A DNA stretch of 64,000 bases from Pseudomonas sp. C2B4 (GTDB taxonomy: Bacteria > Pseudomonadota > Gammaproteobacteria > Pseudomonadales > Pseudomonadaceae): assembly GCF_013359695.1 (NCBI RefSeq), contig NZ_JABFMU010000006.1, forward strand, positions 124,001 through 188,000, written 5' to 3'. The position numbers and the translations under genes were made by a program. The notes below the pieces were generated by a model. The model made no database searches. It had not been told where the DNA came from and saw only the letters and a list, made by a program, of their open reading frames with translations. This document shows, piece by piece, positions 44,971-53,850 of the stretch (its first letter is position 1; each line of letters opens with the position of its first letter).

Positions 44971-46521
44971 TCAATGCGCTTCCCCGGCCTTCAATCCCGC
45001 CGGCAGCTTTTTGGTCAACAACACCGCCAGCATGCTGATCCCCAGCGCAATCCCGACAAAATGAAAGGCATCGTTGTAAGCCATGATCGACGCCTGCTGG
45101 TGGGCAATCTCGCTGAGCTTGCCCAGCGCCGCCGTTTCATTGCCCAACGTATTGGTCAATGACGCCAGGCGCTCGGCCACCTGCGGGTTGCTCGGCACAA
45201 TGGACTCGCGCAGATAATCAAAGTAGGTCTTGGTGCGCGCATCCAGCAGCGTGGCAAGGAGGGCGATGCCGATGGCGCCGCCGAGGTTGCGCAGGATGTT
45301 GAACAGGCTCGACGCCGAGCCCGCATCCTGGGGCAGGATGTACGCCGTGGCGATCAACGAAATGGTGACCATGATCAGCGGTTGCCCCAGCGCGCGGATG
45401 ATCTGGATCTGATTGAACTGCGGCCCGGCGAAGTCCGGGTTCAGCACCCCCGATGAAAAACTCGCCAGCCCGAACAGGCCGAAGCCAATGGTGCACAGCC
45501 ATTTCGGCGACACAACCTTCATCAGCTTGGGCACCAGCGGAATCAAAAACAGCTGTGGCACACCCATCCACATGATCACTTCACCGATCTGCAGGGCGTT
45601 GTAGTTCTGGATCTGCGCCAGATACAGCGGCAGCAGATAGATCGAGCCATACAGCCCAACCCCCATTCCGACACTGGAAATGCTCGATAAACCGAAATTC
45701 CTATTACCAAGGATGCCGAGGTTGATCAGCGGATTGGGTTTGGAAAACTGCACGATCACAAAGGTGATCAGGCTGATCAGGGCGATGCTGCCAAGCATCA
45801 CGATCAGGTCCGATTCGAGCCAGTCCTTGCGATGGCCTTCCTCCAGAAATACCTGCAAGCAGCCGAGGCCGACGCCGAGGGTGACGATGCCCATGTAGTC
45901 AGTGCTTTTGAGCAATTCCCAATGCGCTTCTTTCTTCTCCAGGCCATACATCAGGCCGGCGATCATGATCAGGCCGGGCGGTATGTTGATGTAGAAAATG
46001 TATTCCCAGCCCCAGTTCTCGGTCAGCCAGCCGCCGAGGGTCGGGCCGATGGAGGGGGCGAAGGTGGCGGTCATGGCGAACATCGCCATGCCTTTGGCGC
46101 GGTGATGCTCGGGCAGTTTGATCAGGGTCAGGGTGAACGCCAGCGGAATCAGCGCGCCGCCCGTGAAGCCTTGCAGCGCACGAAAGACGATCATGCTTTC
46201 CAGGCTCCAGGCCATGGAACACAGCAGCGAGGCGACGAGAAAACCGAGGGACACCCACACTGCCAGGCGCCGCGCCGACAGCAGCTGCACCAGCCAGGCG
46301 GTCAGCGGGATCATGATGATCTCCGCGACCAGGTACGAGGTGGAAATCCACGAGCCTTCTTCGAGGGTCGCCGACAGCGCGCCCTGAATATCCTTGAGCG
46401 AGGAGTTGGTGATCTGGATGTCGAGCACCGCCATGAAGGCGCCGAGCATCACACTCATCACCGCAATCCAGTCCCGCCGGGTCGGTTCCCCGACCGGGCG
46501 GATCAGTTGATCACCGGCCAT
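44971..46521 (-). CDS. EmrB-type DHA2 multidrug transporter
   Basis: 516 residues, 14 membrane helices of the DHA2 major facilitator family. N-terminal AFMAVLDIQITNSSLKDIQ, motif A RRLAVWVSLG, and motif C GPTLGGWLTENWGWEYIFYINIPPG are as in EmrB. Works with the adaptor encoded upstream, with which it overlaps by 11 bases, and normally an outer-membrane channel, here not adjacent. Substrate unknown; no regulator is nearby. Confidence 0.92.
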   Translation of the reverse strand: MAGDQLIRPVGEPTRRDWIAVMSVMLGAFMAVLDIQITNSSLKDIQGALSATLEEGSWISTSYLVAEIIMIPLTAWLVQLLSARRLAVWVSLGFLVASLLCSMAWSLESMIVFRALQGFTGGALIPLAFTLTLIKLPEHHRAKGMAMFAMTATFAPSIGPTLGGWLTENWGWEYIFYINIPPGLIMIAGLMYGLEKKEAHWELLKSTDYMGIVTLGVGLGCLQVFLEEGHRKDWLESDLIVMLGSIALISLITFVIVQFSKPNPLINLGILGNRNFGLSSISSVGMGVGLYGSIYLLPLYLAQIQNYNALQIGEVIMWMGVPQLFLIPLVPKLMKVVSPKWLCTIGFGLFGLASFSSGVLNPDFAGPQFNQIQIIRALGQPLIMVTISLIATAYILPQDAGSASSLFNILRNLGGAIGIALLATLLDARTKTYFDYLRESIVPSNPQVAERLASLTNTLGNETAALGKLSEIAHQQASIMAYNDAFHFVGIALGISMLAVLLTKKLPAGLKAGEAH

Positions 46522-47599
46522 CGTCTGGCGTGTCTTGGCTGTTCACCTTGGCCGTGACAACTTCAGGGGCGTCCTTGATGTTCACTGTGGCAGTGACCGA
46601 CATGCCCGGCCGGATCTTGCCGCGCAGCGGATTGTTGGCGGCGAAGGTCAGTTTGACCGGAATTCGTTGTACGACTTTGGTGAAGTTGCCCGTGGCATTG
46701 TCCGGCGGCAGCAGGCTGAACTGTGCACCCGAGGCGGCGAACAGGCTGTCGACCCGCGCTTCGATCGGCGTGTCGCCGTAGGCGTCGAAGGTCAGCTCGG
46801 CTTTCTGGCCGGGTTGCATGTGGCCGATCTGGGTTTCCTTGAAGTTGGCCTGAATCCAGATGTCTTCATCGGGCACGATCGACAGCAAGTAGGCGCCGGC
46901 CTGCACGTACTGGCCTTCGCGGGCCGAGCGTTGGCCGATCAAGCCACTTATAGGGGCGTGAATTTCACTGCGGGTCAGGTTCAATTCGGCCTGGGCCAGA
47001 TCGGCCTTGGCGTTGGCGATCTGCGCGTCGAGGCGTTTGATCTCGGCGCCCAACGCGTTGACTTGCTGGCGCTGAGCCTGGGCATCGGCCTGGGCTTTGC
47101 TCAGTTGCGATCGGGCGATATGGGATTCGGCGGAGAGGGTGGTCACCCGTTCTTCCGACACATAGCCGGGTTTGCGCAAGGTCTCTGCCCGGTTCAAGTC
47201 AATCTGCGTGCGACCCAGGCTCGCCTGGGTGGAGGCGACCTGCGCATCGCTGGCGGCAATCAGGCTGGCTTGTTGAGTCAGTTTGCTCTGGGCCTGCAGG
47301 CGTTCGGCCTGGCGAGTGGCGAGAGCGGCGTTGGCACGGTCGACGGCGAGGCGGAAATCATCGCCTTCGAGCCTGATCAGCAACTGGCCTTTCTCGACGT
47401 GCTGGTTGTCCTGTACCAGCACCTGATCGATACGTGCGCCCAACTGGCTCGACACGCGGGTGATCTCGCCCTGGACATACGCGTTGTCAGTGCTTTCGTA
47501 GAACCGTCCTTTTAAAAACCAATGGGCAAAAAAGCCCCCGGCAACCAGCAGGACAATCAACAGGAACAGAAACAGGCGACGCTTGAGTTGGGCAGGCAT
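46511..47599 (-). CDS. EmrA-type HlyD-family membrane-fusion protein
   Basis: 362 residues: single N-terminal membrane helix (FLFLLIVLLVAGGFFAHWFL), biotinyl-lipoyl halves (GEITRVSSQLGARIDQVLV and SGLIGQRSAREGQYV), a long coiled-coil between about 90 and 205, and a beta-barrel (WIQANFKETQIGHMQPGQ). Periplasmic adaptor of a tripartite pump with the DHA2 protein. Start ATG 47599 gives the usual N terminus but lacks a clear binding site. Confidence 0.92.
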   Translation of the reverse strand: MPAQLKRRLFLFLLIVLLVAGGFFAHWFLKGRFYESTDNAYVQGEITRVSSQLGARIDQVLVQDNQHVEKGQLLIRLEGDDFRLAVDRANAALATRQAERLQAQSKLTQQASLIAASDAQVASTQASLGRTQIDLNRAETLRKPGYVSEERVTTLSAESHIARSQLSKAQADAQAQRQQVNALGAEIKRLDAQIANAKADLAQAELNLTRSEIHAPISGLIGQRSAREGQYVQAGAYLLSIVPDEDIWIQANFKETQIGHMQPGQKAELTFDAYGDTPIEARVDSLFAASGAQFSLLPPDNATGNFTKVVQRIPVKLTFAANNPLRGKIRPGMSVTATVNIKDAPEVVTAKVNSQDTPDDGR

Positions 47600-47830
47600 G
47601 GGGCAAACTGTAGTCGAGAATATGTAAGGAAAGTTATCAGCAGGTGAATCTGGCATACAGCCGATAAACGGTAAATGCCATCGGCTGATATTCGGTCATT
47701 CACCACGGCATACGGACATTACAGTCGCAACCTTGGCTTAAATGCCCTGTTCGCTGGAGCGGGGCGGGTGTCGCCTGTTACCATTCGCCTCTTGTTAAAT
47801 CTTTGCTTTTTATTCTTTTCGAGACATGCC

Positions 47831-49312
47831 ATGACCACCGTCCGCACTCGCATCGCGCCATCGCCTACCGGGGACCCCCACGTAGGCACCGCTTACATCG
47901 CATTGTTCAACTACTGCTTTGCCAAGCAGCATGGCGGTGAGTTCATCCTGCGGATCGAAGACACCGACCAGTTGCGTTCGACCCGCGAATCCGAGCAGCA
48001 GATTTTCGACGCCCTGCGCTGGTTGGGCATCGACTGGAGCGAAGGCCCGGACGTTGGCGGTCCGCACGGTCCATACCGTCAAAGCGAGCGTGGCGACATT
48101 TATCAGAAGTATTGCCAGCAACTGGTCGATATGGGCCATGCGTTCCCATGCTTCTGCACCGCCGAAGAGCTGGACCAGATGCGCGCCGAACAAATGGCCC
48201 GTGGCGAAACCCCGCGGTATGACGGTCGCGCCTTGCTGCTGTCCAAGGAAGAAGTCGCGCGTCGCCTGGCCGCTGGCGAGCCGCACGTGATCCGCATGAA
48301 GGTGCCGAGCGAAGGCGTCTGCGTGGTCCCGGACATGCTGCGTGGCGATGTCGAAATTCCATGGGATCGCATGGACATGCAAGTCCTGATGAAGACCGAC
48401 GGCTTGCCGACGTACTTCCTGGCCAACGTGGTCGATGACCACCTGATGGGCATCACCCACGTATTGCGTGGCGAAGAGTGGCTGCCTTCGGCGCCGAAGC
48501 TGATCCTGCTGTACGAATACTTCGGTTGGGAACAGCCGGAGCTGTGCTACATGCCGCTGCTGCGTAACCCGGACAAGAGCAAGCTGTCCAAGCGCAAGAA
48601 CCCGACCTCGGTGACGTTCTACGAGCGCATGGGCTTCATGCCCGAAGCGATGCTCAACTACCTGGGTCGCATGGGCTGGTCGATGCCGGACGAGCGCGAG
48701 AAGTTCTCGTTGCAGGAAATGGTCGACAATTTCGACCTCAAGCGCGTTTCCCTGGGTGGGCCGATTTTCGACATCGAGAAGCTGTCGTGGCTCAACGGCC
48801 AATGGCTGCGCGACCTGCCTGTGGAAGAGTTCGCCGCACGCGTGCAGAAGTGGGCATTCAATTCCGAATACATGATGAAAATCGCGCCGCACGTGCAGGG
48901 CCGGGTTGAAACCTTCAGCCAGGTCGCGCCGCTGGCCGGGTTCTTCTTTGCCGGTGGTGTGAATCCGGACGCCAAGCTGTTCGAGTCGAAGAAGCTCTCG
49001 GGTGATCAGGTGCGTCAATTGATGCAGTTGATCCTGTGGAAGCTGGAAAGCCTGCGTCAGTGGGAGAAGGACAGCATCACGGCCACGATCCAGGCCGTTG
49101 TCGAGTCCCTGGAACTGAAGCTGCGTGATGCCATGCCACTGATGTTTGCTGCGATTACAGGGCAAGCCAGTTCGGTATCGGTACTCGATGCGATGGAAAT
49201 CCTCGGTCCGGACCTGACCCGTTTCCGCTTGCGCCAGGCGATTGACCTGTTGGGCGGCGTGTCGAAGAAAGAAAACAAAGAGTGGGAAAAGCTTCTCGGC
49301 GCGATCGCCTGA
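47831..49312 (+). CDS. gltX: Glutamyl-tRNA synthetase GltX
   Basis: 493-residue class I synthetase charging tRNA-Glu (and in many bacteria tRNA-Gln). HIGH-type motif [12 protein letters not shown] at about 10-21, zinc-binding-like CFCTAEE, and KMSKS-type KLSKRKN at about 251-257. ATG 47831; the in-frame extension upstream is not protein-like. It is followed by a tRNA cluster that includes tRNA-Glu, its substrate. Confidence 0.97.
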   Translation: MTTVRTRIAPSPTGDPHVGTAYIALFNYCFAKQHGGEFILRIEDTDQLRSTRESEQQIFDALRWLGIDWSEGPDVGGPHGPYRQSERGDIYQKYCQQLVDMGHAFPCFCTAEELDQMRAEQMARGETPRYDGRALLLSKEEVARRLAAGEPHVIRMKVPSEGVCVVPDMLRGDVEIPWDRMDMQVLMKTDGLPTYFLANVVDDHLMGITHVLRGEEWLPSAPKLILLYEYFGWEQPELCYMPLLRNPDKSKLSKRKNPTSVTFYERMGFMPEAMLNYLGRMGWSMPDEREKFSLQEMVDNFDLKRVSLGGPIFDIEKLSWLNGQWLRDLPVEEFAARVQKWAFNSEYMMKIAPHVQGRVETFSQVAPLAGFFFAGGVNPDAKLFESKKLSGDQVRQLMQLILWKLESLRQWEKDSITATIQAVVESLELKLRDAMPLMFAAITGQASSVSVLDAMEILGPDLTRFRLRQAIDLLGGVSKKENKEWEKLLGAIA

Positions 49313-49330
49313 GACGCTGTATGAAGGATT

Positions 49331-49373
49331 GATGGCCATTGTGCGTGCCGACATTGGACGCAGAGTGGCCATC
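49331..49373 (+). terminator. Imperfect hairpin after gltX
   Basis: GATGGCCA ... TGGCCATC with extended but imperfect pairing; no clear T-run. Possible gltX terminator. Confidence 0.4.
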
Positions 49374-49451
49374 AGACCCCGGATTTTCGGGGGAGGGCGG
49401 TAAGTGGTTGTTATGTCGGCAAAAAATTTTAAATTTTTTGAAAAATAAGTT

Positions 49452-49480
49452 TGACAGCCTTTCGATACACCCTTAAGATT
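49452..49480 (+). promoter_or_regulatory. Sigma-70 promoter of the tRNA operon
   Basis: TTGACA (49452-49457), 17-base spacer, TAAGAT (49475-49480), then a GC-rich discriminator, typical of stable-RNA promoters under stringent control. Confidence 0.85.
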
Positions 49481-49512
49481 CGCCCCGTCCTCAGCGATGA
49501 CATCAACGATGA

Positions 49513-49588
<76 letters not shown>

Positions 49589-49667
49589 ATTTACACTTCA
49601 AGGCCTGGCCACACCGGCCTTGAAGCGATCAACACTCAGCGTTGATCAGTTGTATAGAAGGGTTTGC

Positions 49668-49743
49668 GTCCCCTTCGTCTAGTGGCCTAGGACACCGCCC
49701 TTTCACGGCGGTAACAGGGGTTCGAGTCCCCTAGGGGACGCCA
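49668..49743 (+). tRNA. tRNA-Glu (TTC), copy 1
   Basis: 76 nt: GTCCCCT acceptor, D-arm CGTCTAGTGGCCTAGGACA, anticodon loop with TTC, T-arm GGTTCGAGTCC, encoded CCA. Confidence 0.97.
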
Positions 49744-49796
49744 GTTTTACAGAAGTGATGTTGCAAGATGTCGCTCCGCCGAGAGGCGAAAAATCC

Positions 49797-49872
49797 GGGG
49801 CTATAGCTCAGCTGGGAGAGCGCCTGCATGGCATGCAGGAGGTCAGCGGTTCGATCCCGCTTAGCTCCACCA
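49797..49872 (+). tRNA. tRNA-Ala (GGC), copy 2
   Basis: 76 nt, same anticodon GGC as copy 1 but with paired changes in the anticodon stem (CCTGC/GCAGG instead of CTTGC/GCAAG) and T-stem, so the fold is kept. Confidence 0.97.
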
Positions 49873-49951
49873 ATTTACAGTTCAAGGTCTGGCCACACTG
49901 GCCTTGAATCGATCAGCTCTCAGCACTGATCAGTTGTATAGAAGGGTTTGT

Positions 49952-50027
49952 GTCCCCTTCGTCTAGTGGCCTAGGACACCGCCCTTTCACGGCGGTAACA
50001 GGGGTTCGAGTCCCCTAGGGGACGCCA
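49952..50027 (+). tRNA. tRNA-Glu (TTC), copy 2
   Basis: 76 nt, sequence identical to the first tRNA-Glu as far as I can see. Confidence 0.97.
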
Positions 50028-50033
50028 CGATTA

Positions 50034-50083
50034 CCCGCTATGCGGGATTTTATAAGGGTCATTCAATTATTGAATGGCCCTTT
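50034..50083 (+). terminator. Two hairpins ending the tRNA operon
   Basis: CCCGC/GCGGG followed by ATTTTAT, then GGGTCATTCAA/TTGAATGGCCC followed by TTTTG. Confidence 0.75.
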
Positions 50084-50175
50084 TGTTTGTCTGGCGTTTG
50101 GCCAAATCTCCCTATTTCTCTCAAACTGTTCTTCAGACCAGCGGTCACATCCACGACTTGCAGAAAATTATTATG

Positions 50176-50201
50176 AGAATAATATTCTAGTCGTAATATT
50201 C
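50176..50201. promoter_or_regulatory. Candidate TetR operator
   Basis: AGAATA-A-TATTCT palindrome at 50176-50188, plus TAATATTC repeated directly at 50180-50187 and 50194-50201, immediately before the TetR gene. Likely autoregulatory site. Confidence 0.5.
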
Positions 50202-50211
50202 GGAGGCAACG

Positions 50212-50751
50212 ATGAACGATAAAAAAGCTCAAACCCGCGAACGCATCCTCAAGGCCGCCAGCGCAGCGCTGATCCAGCGCGGCCCGGCCGAACCGAGCGT
50301 GGGCGAAGTGATGGGCGCGGCCGGCCTGACCGTCGGCGGTTTCTATGCGCACTTCGAAAGCAAGGACGCGATGATGCTGGAGGCCTTCAAGCAATTGCTG
50401 GGTCGCCGTCGTGACTTGATTGCCGACATGGATGCCGAGTTGACCGGTGAAGAGCGCCGCGCCCTGGTCGCTGCGTTCTATCTGTCGCGCAAACATCGTG
50501 ATTCCAGCGAGTCTGCGTGCCCGATCCCGGCCTCGATCGGAGAACTCGGACGTTTGCCCGAGACGTTCCGGATCGCGCTGAACGAGCATTTGGAGCTGAT
50601 GGTCGCGCAGTTGGCGGCCAGTCCTGAAGATACCGATAAAGCATTGGCCGACATGGCCTTGATGGTGGGCGGTCTGGCGCTTGCACGGGCGCTGGGGCCA
50701 GGTGATTTATCCGATCGATTGCTGCGCGCTGCCAAGTCGGCGGTGCGTTGA
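50212..50751 (+). CDS. TetR-family transcriptional regulator
   Basis: 179 residues. N-terminal helix-turn-helix TRERILKAASAALIQRGPAEPSVGEVMGAAGLTVGGFYAHFESKDAMMLEAF is a textbook TetR DNA-binding domain; the rest is the helical ligand domain with Cys at about 104. GGAGG precedes the ATG. The next gene, a hydrolase, starts 29 bases after its stop, so it may be its co-transcribed partner. Confidence 0.93.
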   Translation: MNDKKAQTRERILKAASAALIQRGPAEPSVGEVMGAAGLTVGGFYAHFESKDAMMLEAFKQLLGRRRDLIADMDAELTGEERRALVAAFYLSRKHRDSSESACPIPASIGELGRLPETFRIALNEHLELMVAQLAASPEDTDKALADMALMVGGLALARALGPGDLSDRLLRAAKSAVR

Positions 50752-50780
50752 CCTGAAGGCAGCAGCCTGAGGAGAGAGCG

Positions 50781-51614
50781 ATGAGCACGTTGAAGTGGGT
50801 TCGTGGCGTTAATGGCACCTTGGGTTGGTTTGCTCCAAAACTGGTCGCAAGTAAAATGCGACTGGCGTTCATGACGCCGCGGGACTTTCCACCGCGTGAC
50901 TGGGAATTGCCGCTCCTGGCGAAATCCGAACGAATCACTTTGCGTTTCGGCCTCTCGGCATTGCGCTGGGGGCAAGGGCCGACGGTGATGCTGATGCACG
51001 GCTGGGAAGGCCGGCCGACACAATTTGCCAGTCTCATCACCGCGCTGGTTGATGCCGGTTACACCGTGGTTGCCCTCGATGGTCCGGCACACGGTCGCTC
51101 GCCAGGCACCGAGGCCAATGTGGTGTTGTTTGCACGCGCCATGCTCGAAGCCGCCGCTGAATTACCGCCGCTGCAAGCCGTCATCGGTCACTCCATGGGC
51201 GGTGCCAGCGCCATGCTTGCCGTGCAATTGGGCTTGCGTACCGAAACCCTGGTCAGCATTGCTGCACCGGCACGGATCCTTGGCGTGCTGCGTGGGTTCG
51301 CCCGTTATGTGCGATTGCCACCCAAGGCCCGCTCCGCCTTCATTCGCCAGGTCGAGAAAGACGTCGGCATGCGCGCAGCGACGCTGGATGTCGCGCACTA
51401 TCAACTCGACATGCCCGGCCTGATCGTCCATGCCGAAGACGATGATTTCGTCCCGGTCAAGGAATCGCAATTGATCCACGAAGCCTGGTTCGACAGTCGC
51501 CTGTTGCGCCTGGAAGAGGGCGGTCATCAGCGGGTACTTGCTGATCCCCGGGTGATTGATGGCGTGTTATCACTACTGGCCGGCCGCAGCCTGCAATCGC
51601 GCCAATCGGCCTGA
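50781..51614 (+). CDS. Alpha/beta hydrolase
   Basis: 277 residues. MLMHGWEGRPTQF (oxyanion region), nucleophile elbow GHSMGG with Ser at about 138, and a C-terminal Asp (DDDFVPVKES) and His (EEGGHQRVL) complete the triad. GAGGAGAGAGCG precedes the ATG. Substrate unknown; likely controlled by the TetR protein. Confidence 0.88.
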   Translation: MSTLKWVRGVNGTLGWFAPKLVASKMRLAFMTPRDFPPRDWELPLLAKSERITLRFGLSALRWGQGPTVMLMHGWEGRPTQFASLITALVDAGYTVVALDGPAHGRSPGTEANVVLFARAMLEAAAELPPLQAVIGHSMGGASAMLAVQLGLRTETLVSIAAPARILGVLRGFARYVRLPPKARSAFIRQVEKDVGMRAATLDVAHYQLDMPGLIVHAEDDDFVPVKESQLIHEAWFDSRLLRLEEGGHQRVLADPRVIDGVLSLLAGRSLQSRQSA

Positions 51615-51662
51615 GCTTCCGTTACACTGCCCCGGTCGAAATCATCTGACCGGGAGTGGGGC

Positions 51663-52118
51663 ATGGGCTGGGATCGGGCAACGCCATTTATCATTGATCT
51701 GCAAGTAGGCGCCGAAGACATCGACGGGCTGGGGCATGCCAATAACGCGGTGTACGTGACCTGGCTCGAGCGCTGTGCCTGGCGCCACTCCCAGCGCCTT
51801 GGCCTGGACCTGGTCGAATATCGTCGACTGGACCGGGCAATGGCGGTGGTGAGGCACGAGATCGATTACCTGGCAGCCGCCTATGAAGGTGACGAACTGC
51901 AATTGGCGACCTGGATCGTCGATTGGGATCAGCGCCTGAAAATGACCCGTCACTTCCAGTTGAAGCGCCCCAGCGATAATTCGACGCTGTTGCGTGCGCA
52001 AACCACCTTCGTCTGCATCGAACTGTCCACCGGCAAGCCCAAGCGCATGCCGGCGGAGTTCATCGAGGGCTATGGCCCGGCGTTGCTGTCGCAGAATCCG
52101 GAAGCAGCCAAAATCTAA
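51663..52118 (+). CDS. Acyl-CoA thioesterase, 4HBT hotdog family
   Basis: 151 residues of the YbgC/FadM-type hotdog fold: DIDGLGHANNAVYVTWLERCAWRHS is the active-site helix region with the conserved Asp and Asn, followed by IDYLAAAYEGDELQLATWI. Hydrolyses acyl-CoA or related thioesters. GGGAGTGGGGC before the ATG. Confidence 0.9.
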   Translation: MGWDRATPFIIDLQVGAEDIDGLGHANNAVYVTWLERCAWRHSQRLGLDLVEYRRLDRAMAVVRHEIDYLAAAYEGDELQLATWIVDWDQRLKMTRHFQLKRPSDNSTLLRAQTTFVCIELSTGKPKRMPAEFIEGYGPALLSQNPEAAKI

Positions 52119-52119
52119 A

Positions 52120-52209
52120 TGTGGGAGCGGGCTTGCTCGCGAAAGCGGCGTGTCAGTCGACATCATTGTTGAATGTTCACCCGCCTTCGCGAGCAAGCCC
52201 GCTCCCACA
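52120..52209. repeat. REP inverted pair
   Basis: TGTGGGAGCGGGCTTGCTCG and its inverted copy, arms about 27 bases with one changed position relative to the other pairs (GGGCTTG in place of GAGCCTG). Located between thioesterase and dusC. Confidence 0.9.
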
Positions 52210-52274
52210 AGGAATCTGCGGTCTTTCGCATAATCCAGTAAACTGCCGCACGTTTTTCGTTGAGTGTGTTTTTC

Positions 52275-53234
52275 ATGCAAATTGCTTTGGCGCCCATGGA
52301 GGGGTTGGTCGACAACATCTTGCGCGATGTGCTGACCCGTGTGGGCGGTATCGATTGGTGCGTGACCGAGTTCATTCGGATCAACGATCAGTTGCTGACA
52401 CCTGCCTATTTCCACAAGTTCGGTCCTGAGTTGCTGACCGGTGCCCGCACGGCGTCAGGCGTGCCGCTGCGTGTGCAACTACTCGGATCGGACCCGGTGT
52501 GCCTGGCGGAAAACGCCGCGCTGGCCTGCGAGTTGGGCTCCGAAGTGATCGACCTTAACTTCGGCTGCCCGGCCAAGACCGTGAACAAGTCCCGTGGCGG
52601 CGCGGTGCTGCTCAAGGAACCCGAGCTGCTGAATCGGATCGTCGAACATGTCCGTCGCGCTGTTCCAGCGCACATCCCGGTCACTGCCAAGATGCGCCTG
52701 GGCTTCGACAGCCCTGATGGTTCGCTGGTATGCGCCACGGCACTGGCCGAAGGCGGCGCGGAGCACATCGTAGTTCATGCGCGTACCAAAACCGATGGCT
52801 ACAAGCCACCGGCGCACTGGGAATGGATTCCCCGGGTGCAGGACGTGGTCAAGGTGCCGGTGTTTGCCAATGGCGATATCTGGAGTGTCGAAGACTGGCG
52901 CCGCTGCCGCGAGATCAGCGGCGTGGAAGACATCATGTTGGGGCGCGGCCTGGTTTCGCGTCCGGACCTGGCCCGGCAAATCGCCGCGGCGCGGGCGGGC
53001 GAGGAGGTCGTGGAGATGACCTGGGCCGAGCTGCTGCCGCTGCTCCAGGACTTCTGGTTGCAAGCCAAGGCGCAAATGACGCCGCGCCAATCCCCGGGTC
53101 GCTTGAAGCAGTGGCTGGCGATGCTGACCCGTAATTATCCCGAGGCGGTAGAGCTGTTCACCGTCCTGCGTCGTGAGACCGAACTGGATCAGGTCTCGCG
53201 TTTGTTGGGATTGCAGGTAGCTGAAGCGGCCTGA
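52275..53234 (+). CDS. dusC: tRNA-dihydrouridine(16) synthase DusC
   Basis: 319-residue FMN enzyme modifying U16 of tRNA. Starts [37 protein letters not shown] holds catalytic Cys98; [18 protein letters not shown] is the DusC-type FMN-binding stretch. ATG 52275; a GTG five codons upstream in frame is not needed. Confidence 0.95.
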   Translation: MQIALAPMEGLVDNILRDVLTRVGGIDWCVTEFIRINDQLLTPAYFHKFGPELLTGARTASGVPLRVQLLGSDPVCLAENAALACELGSEVIDLNFGCPAKTVNKSRGGAVLLKEPELLNRIVEHVRRAVPAHIPVTAKMRLGFDSPDGSLVCATALAEGGAEHIVVHARTKTDGYKPPAHWEWIPRVQDVVKVPVFANGDIWSVEDWRRCREISGVEDIMLGRGLVSRPDLARQIAAARAGEEVVEMTWAELLPLLQDFWLQAKAQMTPRQSPGRLKQWLAMLTRNYPEAVELFTVLRRETELDQVSRLLGLQVAEAA

Positions 53235-53253
53235 AAAAATCTGAAAACACTCT

Positions 53254-53281
53254 CTTGAAAAGTAATCAGCGGTCCCTATCT
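53254..53281 (+). promoter_or_regulatory. Sigma-32 heat-shock promoter of ibpA
   Basis: CTTGAAA at 53254-53260, 13-base spacer, CCCTATCT at 53274-53281, close to the heat-shock consensus CTTGAAA / CCCCATNT. Confidence 0.85.
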
Positions 53282-53289
53282 AAGGGTTA

Positions 53290-53354
53290 CGCGATGCCGA
53301 ATTCGGGTCGCGGAGACAAAAAACCTTGCTGATTGTTTTCAGGAGATTTGAACC
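53290..53354 (+). promoter_or_regulatory. ROSE-type RNA thermometer of ibpA
   Basis: The 5' leader of about 65-75 nt has an upstream hairpin (GCGA ... TCGC near 53291-53311) and a 3' hairpin in which CTTGCTG pairs with CAGGAG (ribosome binding site 53341-53345) leaving a bulged G, the hallmark of ROSE elements that melt on warming. Small heat shock genes of pseudomonads are known to carry such elements. Confidence 0.8.
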
Positions 53355-53801
53355 ATGACTACTGCATTTTCCCTGGCGCCTCTGTTCCGTTCCTCGGTAG
53401 GTTTCGATCGTTTCAACGATCTGTTCGAAACTGCCCTGCGCAATGAGCCTGGCAGCACTTACCCTCCCTACAACGTCGAAAAACATGGCGACGATCAATA
53501 CCGCATCGTTGTGGCGGCAGCCGGTTTCCAGGAAGAAGACCTGGAGCTGCAAGTGGAGAAGGGTGTGCTGACCATCAGTGGCGGCAAACGTGATGCCAGT
53601 GAAGGCGTGACCTTCCTGCATCAAGGCATCGCCCAGCGGGCCTTCAAACTGTCCTTCCGTCTGGCGGACCATATCGAAATCAAGGCCGCCGACCTGCGCA
53701 ACGGTCTGTTGAGCATCGACCTGCTGCGAGTCATCCCGGAAGAGGCGAAAGCCAAGCGCATCCCGATCAACGGAGCGCAAAAACCGGCTCTGCAACACTA
53801 A
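53355..53801 (+). CDS. ibpA: Small heat shock protein IbpA
   Basis: 148-residue Hsp20 holdase. Short N-terminal arm (FSLAPLFRSSVGFDRFNDLFE), alpha-crystallin domain from about 40 to 125 (NVEKHGDDQYRIVVAAAGFQEEDLELQVEKGVLTISG), C-terminal IPIN motif (IxI/V type) near 137. Controlled by a sigma-32 promoter and a ROSE thermometer. Confidence 0.95.
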   Translation: MTTAFSLAPLFRSSVGFDRFNDLFETALRNEPGSTYPPYNVEKHGDDQYRIVVAAAGFQEEDLELQVEKGVLTISGGKRDASEGVTFLHQGIAQRAFKLSFRLADHIEIKAADLRNGLLSIDLLRVIPEEAKAKRIPINGAQKPALQH

Positions 53802-53812
53802 GCCGGAATAAC

Positions 53813-53841
53813 AAAAAGGGCGCCATTGGCGCCCTTTTTTG
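53813..53841. terminator. Terminator of ibpA / norB
   Basis: AAGGGCGCC-ATT-GGCGCCCTT with T-run on the plus strand and T (from AAAAA) on the minus strand. Confidence 0.92.
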
Positions 53842-53850
53842 TGTCTGGAA

